Source: Streptomyces vilmorinianum (GTDB lineage: Bacteria > Actinomycetota > Actinomycetes > Streptomycetales > Streptomycetaceae). Taken from it: a DNA stretch of 64,000 nt. Within the stretch, counting starts at the first letter, position 1. Each line of letters starts with the position of its first letter. The stretch is from contig NZ_CP040244.1 of NCBI RefSeq assembly GCF_005517195.1, positions 6,032,001 through 6,096,000 on the forward strand. Reading direction: 5' to 3'. Below, piece by piece: positions 51,328 through 60,611 of the stretch. The notes beneath the pieces were generated by a model. The model worked only from the letters and a program-made list of their open reading frames with translations. It had not been told where the DNA came from and did not search any database. Made by a program: the position numbers and the translations under genes.

Positions 51328-54300
51328 GTGCGGGGCTACGAACGCCAGGAGAGCCACCGAGCTGAAGACGACCATCTTTCGCGGTTCGAAGCCGAGATGG
51401 ACCGGCTGAAGACCGAGCGGGAGAAGGCCGTCCAGCACGCCGAGGACCTCGGTTACCAGGTCGAGGTCTTGCGTGCCAAGCTCCACGAGGCGCGCCGCAC
51501 CATCGCGTCCCGGCCCGCCTACGACAGCGCGGACATCGGCTACCAGGCCGAGCAGCTCCTGCGCAACGCGCAGATCCAGGCCGACCAGCTGCGCCAGGAC
51601 GCCGAGCGCGAGCTGCGCGAGGCACGCGCCCAGACCCAGCGCATCCTCCAGGAGCACGCCGAGCACCAGGCCCGCCTCCAGGCCGAGCTGCACAACGAGG
51701 CGGTCCAGCGCCGTCAGCGGCTCGACCAGGAGCTCGCGGAGCGCCGCCAGACCGTCGAGGCGCACGTCAACGAGAACGTCGCCTGGGCCGAGCAGCTGCG
51801 CGCCCGTACGGAGTCCCAGGCCCGCCGCCTGATGGAGGAGTCCCGCGCCGAGGCCGAGCAGGCGCTCGCCGCCGCGCGCGCCGAGGCCACCCGGCTCGCC
51901 GAGGAGACCCGCCAGCGGGTGGGTTCGGAGGCGACGGCGGCCCGTGCCGAGGCCGAAGCGATTCTGCTGCGCGCCCGCAAGGACGCCGAGCGCCTTCTGA
52001 ACGCCGCGTCGACGCAGGCGCAGGAGGCCACCAGCCACGCCGAGCAGCTGCGCTCGTCCACCACCGCCGAGACCGAGCAGGCCCGCCAGCAGGCCACCGA
52101 GCTGTCCCGCGCCGCCGAGCAGCGGATGCAGGAGGCCGAGGAGAGGCTCCGCGAGGCCCGCGCGGAGGCCGAGAAGGCTCTGTCGGAGGCCAAGGAGGCG
52201 GCCGCCAGGCAGCTGTCCTCCGCGGAGTCCGCCAACGAGCAGCGCACGCGTACGGCGAAGGCGGAGATCGCCCGGCTGGTCTCCGAGGCGACCAAGGAGG
52301 CCGAGACCCTCAAGGGCGAGGCCGAGGAGAAGCTCCGCGAGGCGAGCGCCGCGGCCGAGAAGCTGGTCTCCGAGGCGGCCGAGAAGGCCCGTACGGTCGC
52401 CGCCGAGGACTCCGCCGCCGCCCTGGCCAAGGCCGCCCGCACGGCCGAGGAGGTCCTGACCAAGGCGTCCGAGGACGCCCAGGAGACCACCCGCAAGGCC
52501 TCGGAGGAGGCCGAGCGCATCCGCCGCGAGGCCGAGGCGGAGGCCGACCGGCTGCGCACCCAGGCCGAGGAGCGGGCCGACGAGTTCCTGGGCGCGGCGA
52601 AGGACGACACCAAGGAGTACCGCGCCAAGACGGTCGAGCTGCAGGAGGAGGCGCGCCGGCTGCGCGGCGAGGCCGAGCAGCTGCGCGCCGAGGCGATCGC
52701 CGAGGGCGAGAAGATCCGCGGCGAGGCCCGGCGCGAGGCGGTCCAGCAGATCGAGGAGGCGGCCCGTACCGCCGAGGAGCTGCTGACCAAGGCCCGTGCC
52801 GACGCCGAGGAGCTGCGCGCGAGCGCGGGCGCCGAGGGCGAGCGGGTCCGCTCCGAGGCCATGGAGCGCGCGCAGACGCTGCGCACCCAGGCCGAGGAGA
52901 CCCTGGAGCGCACCCGCGCCGAGGCCGAGCGGATGCGGGCCGAGGCCGAGGAGCAGGCCGAGGCGGTGAAGGAGGCCGCCGAGCGCGACGCGGCCTCGCT
53001 GCGCGAGGACGCGGAGCGGGCCGCCGCGGCCCGGCAGGCGGAGGCGGCCGAGGAGCTGACCCGGCTGCACACCGAGGCCGAGTCGCGGGTCGAGAGCGCC
53101 GAGCAGCAGCTCACGGACGCCCGCGCCGAGAGCGAGCGGCTGCGGCGCGAGGCCGCGGAGGAGACCGAGCGGCTGCGCACGGAGGCCGCCGAGCGGATCC
53201 GTACGCTCCAGGCCCAGGCCGAGCAGGAGGCCGAGCGGCTGCGGACGGAGGCCGCGTCCGACGCGTCCACCGCGCGCGCCGATGCCGAGGCCGCGGCCGT
53301 ACGGCTGCGGACGGAGGCGCAGACGGAGGCCGAGCGACTGAAGTCGGAGGCCCAGGAGACCGCGGACCGGGTACGGGCCGAGGCCGCCGCCGCCGCCGAG
53401 CGGGTGGCCGCCGAGGCAGCCGAGGCGCTGGCCGCCGCGCAGGAGGAGGCCAACCGGCGCCGCCGGGAGGCCGAGGAGACGCTGGAGTCGGCCCGTTCCG
53501 AGGCCGGCCGGGAGCGCGAGCACGCCCGCGAGCAGTCCGAGGAGCTGCTCGCCTCCGCCCGTAAGCGGGTGGAGGAGGCGCAGACCGAGGCGCAGCGCCT
53601 GGTCGAGGAGGCGGACCGGCGGGCCACGGAGATGGTCTCCGCCGCCGAGCAGACCGCGCAGGAGGTCCGGGACTCGGTCGCCGGTCTGCGCGAGCAGGCC
53701 GAGGAGGAGATCTCCGGGCTGCGCAGCGCGGCCGAGCACGCGGCCGAGCGCACCAGGACCGAGGCGCAGGAGGAGGCGGACCGGGTCCGCGCCGACGCGT
53801 ACGAGGAGCGGGAGCGGGCCACCGAGGACGCCAACCGCATCCGGGAGCGCGCCCAGGAGGAGTCCGAGGCGGCGAAGGCGCTGGCCGAGCGGACCGTCGG
53901 GGACGCGATCGCCGAGTCGGAGAAGCTGCGCGCGGACACCGCCGAGTACGCCCAGCGGGTACGCACCGAGGCGACGGACGCGCTGGCGTCGGCCGAGCAG
54001 GACGCGGCCCGGACCCGTGCGGACGCCCGCGAGGACGCCAACCGCATCCGCTCCGAGGCCGCGGCCCAGGCGGACACGCTCGTCACGGAGGCCGCGAGCG
54101 AGGCCGACCGGCTCGCGACCGAGGCCGAGGAGGTCCTCGACGAGGCCCGCAAGGCCGCCGACAAGCGCCGCTCCGACGCCGCCGAACAGGCCGACGCGCT
54201 CATCGGCGAGGCGACGAGCGAGGCCGAGCGGATCACCGCCGAGGCGGCCGAGCTGCGTGCCGAGGCCGAGCAGCTCAGGACCGACGGCGAGGCCCATGCC

Positions 54301-55554
54301 CAGGCGCTGCGCGTCGCCGCCCTCGCCGACAGCGAGCAGGTCCTCGACGAGGCCCGCAAGGCCGCCGACAAGCGCCGCTCCGACGCCGCCGAACAGGCCG
54401 ACGCGCTCATCGGGGAGGCCACGAGCGAGGCCGAGCGGATCACCGCCGAGGCGGCGGAGCTCCTGGAGTCGACCGAGCAGGACGCGCTGCGGCTGCGGAC
54501 CGAGGCGGAGCAGGTCAAGGCGGAGGGCGAGGCCGAGGCGGAGGCCCTGCGGGCCGCCGCGCGGGCGGACGGCGAGCAGGTCCTCGACGAGGCCCGCAAG
54601 GCCGCCGACAAGCGGCGCGCGGACGCCGCCGAGCAGGCGGACAGCCTCATCGGCGAGGCGACGAGCGAGGCCGAGCGGATCCGTACCGAGTCCGACCGCG
54701 TCAAGGCGGACGCCGAGGCGGCGGCGGAGCAGATGCGTGCGGAGGCGCGTGCCGAGGCCGACCGTACGCTCGACGAGGCGCGCGAGGCGGGCGCCAAGCG
54801 CCGCGCGGACGCGGCCGAGCAGGCCGACCAGCTGATGGCGAAGGCGCAGGAGGAGGCGCTGAACGCCACCACCGAGGCCGAGTCGCAGGCGGACACGATG
54901 GTCGGCGCGGCCCGCAAGGAGGCCGAGCGGATCGTGGCCGAGGCGACGGTCGAGGGCAACTCGCTGGTGGAGAAGGCGCGTACGGACGCGGACGAGCTCC
55001 TGGTCGGGGCGCGCAGCGACGCGACGGCCATAAGGGAGCGGGCGGAGGAGCTGCGGGCCCGGATCGAGGGGGAGATCGAGGAGCTGCACGAGCGGGCGCG
55101 GCGCGAGACGGCCGAGCAGATGAAGACCGCGGGGGAGCGCGTCGACAAGCTGGTCAAGGCCGCCACGGAGCAGCAGGCCCAGGCCGAGGAGAAGTCCAAG
55201 GAAATGCTCTCGGAAGCGAGTTCGGAAGCGAGCAAGGTCCGGATCGCCGCCGTGCGGAAGGCCGAGGCGCTCCTCAAGGAGGCCGAGCAGAAGAAGGCCT
55301 CGCTCATCGCCGAGGCGGAGAAGATCAAGGCGGAGGCCGAGCGCGATGCCGAGAAGATGATCACCGAGGGCAAGCGCGATCTGGATGTGCTCGTGCGCCG
55401 TCGCGAGGACATCAATGCCGAGATCTCCCGTGTCCAGGACGTCCTCGAAGCGTTGGAGTCTTTCGAGACGCCCACCGGCGGAACGAAGGATGGGGTCAAG
55501 GCAGGCGCGTCAGCGGGGGTTACACGTTCGAGTGGCAAGTCTTCCGAGGGCTAG
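51328..55554 (+). CDS. scy: Scy polar-growth coiled-coil scaffold
   Basis: A 1408-residue, almost continuous coiled coil rich in Ala/Glu/Arg, the tip-organising scaffold that works with DivIVA, FilP and ParA to establish polarity. The N-terminus RGYERQESHRAEDDHLSRF is characteristic of Scy. I chose GTG 51328 by matching that N-terminus; a longer frame opens at 51205 inside the leader. Several near-identical repeats lie at 54133-54700. filP follows 114 nt downstream. Confidence 0.93.
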   Translation: MRGYERQESHRAEDDHLSRFEAEMDRLKTEREKAVQHAEDLGYQVEVLRAKLHEARRTIASRPAYDSADIGYQAEQLLRNAQIQADQLRQDAERELREARAQTQRILQEHAEHQARLQAELHNEAVQRRQRLDQELAERRQTVEAHVNENVAWAEQLRARTESQARRLMEESRAEAEQALAAARAEATRLAEETRQRVGSEATAARAEAEAILLRARKDAERLLNAASTQAQEATSHAEQLRSSTTAETEQARQQATELSRAAEQRMQEAEERLREARAEAEKALSEAKEAAARQLSSAESANEQRTRTAKAEIARLVSEATKEAETLKGEAEEKLREASAAAEKLVSEAAEKARTVAAEDSAAALAKAARTAEEVLTKASEDAQETTRKASEEAERIRREAEAEADRLRTQAEERADEFLGAAKDDTKEYRAKTVELQEEARRLRGEAEQLRAEAIAEGEKIRGEARREAVQQIEEAARTAEELLTKARADAEELRASAGAEGERVRSEAMERAQTLRTQAEETLERTRAEAERMRAEAEEQAEAVKEAAERDAASLREDAERAAAARQAEAAEELTRLHTEAESRVESAEQQLTDARAESERLRREAAEETERLRTEAAERIRTLQAQAEQEAERLRTEAASDASTARADAEAAAVRLRTEAQTEAERLKSEAQETADRVRAEAAAAAERVAAEAAEALAAAQEEANRRRREAEETLESARSEAGREREHAREQSEELLASARKRVEEAQTEAQRLVEEADRRATEMVSAAEQTAQEVRDSVAGLREQAEEEISGLRSAAEHAAERTRTEAQEEADRVRADAYEERERATEDANRIRERAQEESEAAKALAERTVGDAIAESEKLRADTAEYAQRVRTEATDALASAEQDAARTRADAREDANRIRSEAAAQADTLVTEAASEADRLATEAEEVLDEARKAADKRRSDAAEQADALIGEATSEAERITAEAAELRAEAEQLRTDGEAHAQALRVAALADSEQVLDEARKAADKRRSDAAEQADALIGEATSEAERITAEAAELLESTEQDALRLRTEAEQVKAEGEAEAEALRAAARADGEQVLDEARKAADKRRADAAEQADSLIGEATSEAERIRTESDRVKADAEAAAEQMRAEARAEADRTLDEAREAGAKRRADAAEQADQLMAKAQEEALNATTEAESQADTMVGAARKEAERIVAEATVEGNSLVEKARTDADELLVGARSDATAIRERAEELRARIEGEIEELHERARRETAEQMKTAGERVDKLVKAATEQQAQAEEKSKEMLSEASSEASKVRIAAVRKAEALLKEAEQKKASLIAEAEKIKAEAERDAEKMITEGKRDLDVLVRRREDINAEISRVQDVLEALESFETPTGGTKDGVKAGASAGVTRSSGKSSEG
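54133..54700 (+). repeat. Near-identical direct repeats within scy
   Basis: Three copies of a block of about 110 bp begin at 54133, 54340 and 54580 (GTCCTCGACGAGGCCCGCAA...), each encoding VLDEARKAADKRR followed by an EQAD...IGEATSEAERI segment. The spacing is 207 and 240 bp. A degenerate fourth copy begins near 54765. The copies are far more alike than the rest of the coiled coil. Confidence 0.85.
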
Positions 55555-55622
55555 CCACTCAAAAGGCTGGACATTCTCCAGATCAAACGGGCATCCGCTC
55601 GATGACACGCCGCTTCGGCCCC

Positions 55623-55628
55623 TAGGAT
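55623..55628 (+). promoter_or_regulatory. -10 box of filP
   Basis: TAGGAT lies 40 nt before ATG 55669, giving a leader of about 34 nt that contains an AGGA ribosome site. No convincing -35 is seen. Confidence 0.4.
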
Positions 55629-55668
55629 TCCCCCTAACACCTCACCGGTCTCATTCGACAGGAACCCC

Positions 55669-56607
55669 ATGAGCGACACTTCCTCCCCCTTCGGCTTCGA
55701 GCTCGTGCGGCGTGGTTACGACCGCGGTCAGGTGGACGACCGCATTACCAAACTCGTCGCCGACCGTGACAGTGCTCTGACCCGGATCACCTCGCTGGAA
55801 AAGCGCATCGAGGAACTCCACCTCGAGACGCAGAACGCCCAGGCCCAGGTCAGCGACGCGGAGCCGTCGTACGCCGGCCTCGGCGCGCGCGTCGAGAAGA
55901 TCCTCCGCCTCGCCGAGGAGGAGGCCAAGGACCTGCGCGAGGAGGCCCGTCGCGCGGCCGAGCAGCACCGCGAGCTGGCCGAGTCGGCCGCCCAGCAGGT
56001 GCGCAACGACGCCGAGTCGTTCGCCGCGGACCGCAAGGCGAAGGCCGAGGACGAGGGCGTCCGGATCGTCGAGAAGGCGCAGGGTGAGGCCAACTCGCTG
56101 CGTGCCGAGGCGCAGAAGGACGCGCAGTCCAAGCGCGAGGAGGCGGACGCCCTCTTCGAGGAGACCCGCGCCAAGGCCGCCCAGGCCGCCGCGGACTTCG
56201 AGACCAACCTGGCCAAGCGCCGCGAGCAGTCGGAGCGCGACCTGGCCTCGCGTCAGGCCAAGGCCGAGAAGCGCCTCGCCGAGATCGAGCACCGCGCCGA
56301 GCAGCTCCGCCTGGAGGCCGAGAAGCTGCGTACGGACGCCGAGCGCCGCGCCCGTCAGACGGTGGAGACCGCGCAGCGCCAGGCCGAGGACATCGTGGCC
56401 GACGCGAACGCCAAGGCCGACCGCATCCGTTCGGAATCGGAGCGCGAGCTGGCGGCGCTGACGAACCGCCGCGACTCGATCAACGCCCAGCTGACCAACG
56501 TCCGCGAGATGCTGGCCACGCTGACCGGTGCCGCGGTGGCGGCGGCGGGCTCCCCGATCGACGACGAGCCGGCCACCCGCGGTGTCCCGGCGCAGCAGTC
56601 CCGGTAA
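55669..56607 (+). CDS. filP: FilP intermediate-filament-like cytoskeletal protein
   Basis: A 312-residue coiled-coil protein that forms cytoskeletal networks giving hyphae rigidity and binds DivIVA at tips. The N-terminal SPFGFELVRRGYDRGQVDDRI block is DivIVA-domain-like; residues about 30-280 are coiled coil; the C-terminal tail is short and flexible. It lies directly downstream of scy, the usual arrangement. Confidence 0.94.
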   Translation: MSDTSSPFGFELVRRGYDRGQVDDRITKLVADRDSALTRITSLEKRIEELHLETQNAQAQVSDAEPSYAGLGARVEKILRLAEEEAKDLREEARRAAEQHRELAESAAQQVRNDAESFAADRKAKAEDEGVRIVEKAQGEANSLRAEAQKDAQSKREEADALFEETRAKAAQAAADFETNLAKRREQSERDLASRQAKAEKRLAEIEHRAEQLRLEAEKLRTDAERRARQTVETAQRQAEDIVADANAKADRIRSESERELAALTNRRDSINAQLTNVREMLATLTGAAVAAAGSPIDDEPATRGVPAQQSR

Positions 56608-56629
56608 CAAGTTCGTAGCTCCACGCAGA

Positions 56630-56659
56630 CCCTCCGTCATTCCGGTGGCGGGGGGTTTT
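56630..56659 (+). terminator. filP terminator
   Basis: CCCTCCG and CGGGGGG pair over 7 bp (one G-T) around a 12-nt loop and are followed by TTTT. Confidence 0.55.
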
Positions 56660-56668
56660 GCGCGCCCT

Positions 56669-56674
56669 TAGGTT
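56669..56674 (+). promoter_or_regulatory. -10 box of the first ABC operon
   Basis: TAGGTT ends 7 nt before ATG 56682; no ribosome site separates them, so the message is probably leaderless. Confidence 0.4.
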
Positions 56675-56681
56675 GGTACGC

Positions 56682-57656
56682 ATGATCGAGCTCGAGGGCC
56701 TCACGAAGAGGTACGGGACGAAGACGGCGGTCGACCATCTCTCCTTCCAGGTCCGGCCCGGTGTCGTCACCGGCTTCCTCGGGCCGAACGGCGCGGGCAA
56801 GTCGACGACGATGCGCATGATGCTCGATCTGGACAATCCGACCAGCGGTACGGTCCGGATCGACGGCAAGCACTACCGGGACCTGCAGGAGCCGCTCAAG
56901 TACATCGGGGCGCTGCTCGACGCCAAGGCGATGCACGGCGGCCGGTCCGCGTACAACAACCTCCTCTGCCTCGCGCAGTCCAACCGCATTCCGGCGAGCC
57001 GGGTCGGCGAGGTCCTCGACCTGGTGGGTCTGACCCCGGTCGCGAGGAAGAAGTCGAAGGGCTTCTCCCTCGGTATGGGCCAGCGCCTGGGAATCGCCTC
57101 GGCGCTGCTCGGTGATCCCGAGATCCTGATGTTCGACGAGCCCGTCAATGGTCTGGACCCCGAGGGAATTCACTGGATCCGCAATCTGATGAAGGCGCTC
57201 GCGGCCGAGGGCCGGACGATCTTCGTTTCCAGTCATCTGATGAGTGAAATGGCACTGACGGCTGATCATCTCATCGTGATCGGGCAGGGAAAACTGCTGG
57301 CCGACACGTCGATGGCGGATTTCATCCACCAGAATTCGCGGAGTTACGTACGGCTCCGCTCGCCGCAGCAGGAGCAGCTGCGCGACCTCCTCCACGCCAA
57401 CGGCTTCACCCCCGTCGAGGCGGGCAACGGCACGCTGGAGGTGGACGGCGCCACGACCGAGAAGCTCGGTGAACTGGCCGCCGAGAACCGGCTCGTGCTG
57501 CACGAACTGAGCGCCCAGCGCGCCTCCTTGGAGGAGGCGTTCATGCAGATGACGGCCGGCGCGGTGGAGTACCACGCGCACGGCACGGACGTACACGGCG
57601 CGCAAGCGCCCCCCGCCGCCGGCCCCCGCTGGGGCGAGACCACCAAGGGAGCCTGA
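56682..57656 (+). CDS. ABC-2 type exporter ATP-binding protein
   Basis: A 324-residue ATPase of the BcrA/DrrA-like exporter class. Walker A is GPNGAGKST (34-42), the signature is a degenerate SLGMGQ, and Walker B is ILMFDEPVNGLDPEG. A C-terminal regulatory domain follows. It pairs with the permease 3 nt downstream. The substrate (drug, lipid or peptide) is unknown. It is paralogous to 59493-60611. Confidence 0.92.
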   Translation: MIELEGLTKRYGTKTAVDHLSFQVRPGVVTGFLGPNGAGKSTTMRMMLDLDNPTSGTVRIDGKHYRDLQEPLKYIGALLDAKAMHGGRSAYNNLLCLAQSNRIPASRVGEVLDLVGLTPVARKKSKGFSLGMGQRLGIASALLGDPEILMFDEPVNGLDPEGIHWIRNLMKALAAEGRTIFVSSHLMSEMALTADHLIVIGQGKLLADTSMADFIHQNSRSYVRLRSPQQEQLRDLLHANGFTPVEAGNGTLEVDGATTEKLGELAAENRLVLHELSAQRASLEEAFMQMTAGAVEYHAHGTDVHGAQAPPAAGPRWGETTKGA

Positions 57657-57659
57657 ACG

Positions 57660-58439
57660 ATGGCAGCGGTATCCGCGGTCCTGCAGTCGGAGTGGACCAA
57701 GATCCGGACGGTCTCCTCGACGATCTGGACCCTGGCGAGCGCGCTCCTGGTGACGGTGGCGATGAGCGCGGCGCTGTGCGCCCTGCTGAGTTCGACGTTC
57801 GAGGACCTCTCCCCGGCGGAGCAGGCGACCTTCGACCCGACGTTCATCAGCTTCTCCGGGATGGTGCTCGGCCAGCTGGCGATGGTGGTCTTCGGTGTCC
57901 TGGTGATCGGCACGGAGTACAGCTCGGGCATGATCCGCACCTCGCTCGCGGCGGTCCCGCAGCGGGCGACCTTCCTCTTCTCCAAGATCGCGGTGGCCGG
58001 GGCGCTGGCCCTGCTGGTGGGCCTGGCGACCAGCTTCCTCTCCTTCTTCCTGGGCCAGGCGCTCCTCGGCGACCACCGCACGACGCTCGGCGCGGACAAC
58101 GTCCTGCGGGCGGTCGTGGGCGGCGGCCTCTACATGGGCCTGATCGCGCTCTTCTCGATGGGCGTGGCGACGATGCTGCGCTCGTCGATGCTCTCGCTCG
58201 GCATCCTGGTGCCGTTCTTCTTCCTGGTCTCCCAGATCCTCTCGGCGGTCCCCAAGGCCAAGGACGTGGCCCGCTACTTCCCCGACCAGGCCGGATCCAA
58301 GATCATGCAGGTCGTCCCGGACGCGATGAACTCGGAGAAGGCACCGTACGGTCCATGGGCCGGTCTCGGCATCATGCTGATCTGGGTGGCGGCGGCGCTG
58401 CTGGGCGGCTACCTGGTCATGAAGAAGCGGGACGCCTGA
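57660..58439 (+). CDS. ABC-2 type exporter permease
   Basis: A 259-residue six-helix membrane subunit (SEWTKIRTVSSTIWTLASALLVT, LAMVVFGVLVIGTEYSSGMIRTSLAAVPQR). The EWTKIR start and TEYSSGMIR motif are typical of Streptomyces ABC-2 permeases. It forms a transporter with the ATPase encoded just upstream. Confidence 0.92.
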   Translation: MAAVSAVLQSEWTKIRTVSSTIWTLASALLVTVAMSAALCALLSSTFEDLSPAEQATFDPTFISFSGMVLGQLAMVVFGVLVIGTEYSSGMIRTSLAAVPQRATFLFSKIAVAGALALLVGLATSFLSFFLGQALLGDHRTTLGADNVLRAVVGGGLYMGLIALFSMGVATMLRSSMLSLGILVPFFFLVSQILSAVPKAKDVARYFPDQAGSKIMQVVPDAMNSEKAPYGPWAGLGIMLIWVAAALLGGYLVMKKRDA

Positions 58440-58470
58440 CGCGACGGGTCCGCACGCGAAGGACCATGTG

Positions 58471-59346
58471 ATGGATCGCAGCCTGGAGGCGCTCGGTCTG
58501 GACGACGTCCCGGCCGAACTCCCCCTGACCTATCCCGGGCGCCCGGCCACGCGGCCCTCCCTCCTCCTCGGTGACGAGCTCCTGCCGCTGGACGTGCGGG
58601 CCACGCGCCTGGGCGAGTGGACGGTCGACGGGCGCGGCCGGCTCGACGAGGTCCTCACGGCGCGGGGGCAGGAGACCACCGGGCGCCGCCATCCGGTGAT
58701 CGCCGTGGGCTCGAACGCGGCGCCCGGTCAGGTACGGCACAAACTGCGCCGGCTGAACCTGCCCGTCGCCGTGCCCATGGTCCCGGTGCGGGTGCGCGGT
58801 ATCGGCGTCGGCTGCTCGGGCCACATCAGTCCCGCGGGGTACGTGGCGGGCACGCCGTACGTCGATCCGGACGGCTCCGCGACGCTGGTGATCGCGTGGT
58901 TCGACGCGCGTCAGCTCACGGCGGTCGACGACACCGAGCCCAACTACCTGCGTGCGATCCTCCCCGGGGACACCTTCGAGATGATCATGCCCTCGGGAGA
59001 GCGGCTCGGCGGCGCCTCCCTCTACTTCAGCGCCCATGGCGTTCTCGCGGTCGACGGGAAGCGGCCCCTGCCGGGCGGCGGGGATCAGGCGGAGCTGCTG
59101 TCCGGGCTGCTGAGCCGCTCCTCCCGGCTCCGCGAGCTGCTGGGTCCCGACCCCGTCAGCTGGGTCGGGAGCGCGGGCGCGGACCAGGCCGTCCGGGCTC
59201 GCGGCACCGGGATCTTCCGGGAGGAGGGGTGGGTGCTGCCCCGGACCGACTTCCTTCCCTACCTCGACGACTCGGCCGAGCCGCGCCTGTACGACGACCT
59301 GCCCCCGCTCGCGGATTCCCTGCCGCCGCAGGCCGGGAACGTCTGA
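58471..59346 (+). CDS. Conserved hypothetical protein
   Basis: A 291-residue soluble protein with no signal peptide. The segment VIAVGSNAAPGQVRHKL slightly recalls the glycine-rich turn of gamma-glutamylcyclotransferase-like folds, but the match is weak. ATG 58471 has GAAGGA 7 nt upstream; a GTG at 58468 is also possible. It lies 31 nt after the first exporter pair and may share its transcript. Confidence 0.8.
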   Translation: MDRSLEALGLDDVPAELPLTYPGRPATRPSLLLGDELLPLDVRATRLGEWTVDGRGRLDEVLTARGQETTGRRHPVIAVGSNAAPGQVRHKLRRLNLPVAVPMVPVRVRGIGVGCSGHISPAGYVAGTPYVDPDGSATLVIAWFDARQLTAVDDTEPNYLRAILPGDTFEMIMPSGERLGGASLYFSAHGVLAVDGKRPLPGGGDQAELLSGLLSRSSRLRELLGPDPVSWVGSAGADQAVRARGTGIFREEGWVLPRTDFLPYLDDSAEPRLYDDLPPLADSLPPQAGNV

Positions 59347-59492
59347 GCCGGCCGCCCGGCGGGTCCCGGCGCCTCGCGATTCTCGTGTTTCGCCGGAACC
59401 GTCAACGGCTCGATAAGCTCCTAGCTCATACGGGGGGCACGGCCTCGGCCAGGGCCCCGACGACGATGTGACCTGTCGATGGGGCTGGAGTA

Positions 59493-60611
59493 ATGATCGA
59501 GGCAGTCGGCCTGACGAAGCGCTATGGCGCCAAGACGGCCGTGTACAACCTTTCCTTCCAGGTGCGGCCGGGGACCGTCACCGGCTTCCTCGGACCCAAC
59601 GGCTCCGGCAAGTCCACGACGATGCGCATGATCCTCGGGCTCGACCGGCCGACCTCCGGGCATGTCACGATCGGCGGCCATCCCTTCCGGCAGCTGCCGA
59701 ACGCGCCCCGGCAGGTCGGTGCGCTGCTCGACGCCAAGGCCGTGCACGGCGGACGCAGCGCCCGCAGCCATCTGCTGTCGCTCGCGCAGCTCGCCGGCAT
59801 CCCGGCGCAGCGGGTCGACGAGGTGCTCGGGGTCGTGGGCCTCCAGGACGTCGCCAAGCGGCGCTCCAAGGGCTTCTCGCTCGGCATGGGGCAGCGGCTC
59901 GGTATCGCGGCCGCGCTGCTCGGCGACCCGCAGGTGCTGCTCTTCGACGAGCCCGTCAACGGTCTCGACCCCGAGGGCATCCTCTGGGTCCGCAACCTGA
60001 TGAAGAAGCTCGCCTCCGAGGGCCGGACCGTCTTCGTCTCCAGCCACCTCATGAGCGAGATGGCCCTGACCGCCGACCATCTGATCGTCATCGGCCGAGG
60101 CCAGCTCATGGCCGACATGAGTGTCAAGGACTTCATCTCGGCGAACTCGGCGGACTTCGCCCGGGTGCGGACCCCGCAGACCGAGCCGCAGCAGCGGGAG
60201 AAGCTGACGGCCGCGCTCACCGAGGCCGGCGGCCAGGTGATGTCCGAGCCGGACGGGGCGCTCCGGGTGACCGGTCTCCCCCTGCCCCGGATCAGCGATC
60301 TGGCGCACGACGCGGATGTACGGCTCTGGGAGCTGTCCCCGCACCAGGCCTCGCTGGAGGAGGCGTACATGCGGATGACGCAGGGCGCCGTGGACTACCG
60401 CTCCACCGAGGACCAGCTCGCCCACCTCCAGCAGCCGCAGCCGCACCCGCACGCGCACCAGGCGGGGTACGCCCCGCCGGCGCAGCCGGAGATCCCGGAG
60501 GTGCCCCAGCAGGGCTGGTACGCCCCTCCGCCGCCCGGACAGAACCCGTACGCCGCGCCGCAGCAGAGCGAGCCTGCGCAGAACGCCACGAACGTTGAGG
60601 ACGCCCGATGA
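59493..60611 (+). CDS. ABC-2 type exporter ATP-binding protein with disordered tail
   Basis: A 372-residue ATPase closely related to 56682-57656: GPNGSGKST Walker A, SLGMGQ signature, LLFDEPVNGLDPEG Walker B. It differs by a C-terminal Gln/His/Pro-rich extension of about 65 residues (AHLQQPQPHPHAHQAGYAPP). The stop overlaps the permease start (ATGA). Confidence 0.92.
   Translation: MIEAVGLTKRYGAKTAVYNLSFQVRPGTVTGFLGPNGSGKSTTMRMILGLDRPTSGHVTIGGHPFRQLPNAPRQVGALLDAKAVHGGRSARSHLLSLAQLAGIPAQRVDEVLGVVGLQDVAKRRSKGFSLGMGQRLGIAAALLGDPQVLLFDEPVNGLDPEGILWVRNLMKKLASEGRTVFVSSHLMSEMALTADHLIVIGRGQLMADMSVKDFISANSADFARVRTPQTEPQQREKLTAALTEAGGQVMSEPDGALRVTGLPLPRISDLAHDADVRLWELSPHQASLEEAYMRMTQGAVDYRSTEDQLAHLQQPQPHPHAHQAGYAPPAQPEIPEVPQQGWYAPPPPGQNPYAAPQQSEPAQNATNVEDAR

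Noticed and set aside
51118..55538. Two open frames of about 1300 codons antisense to scy
   Set aside because: Repetitive coiled-coil coding sequence with GC-rich third positions leaves the other frames open; they show no protein-like features.
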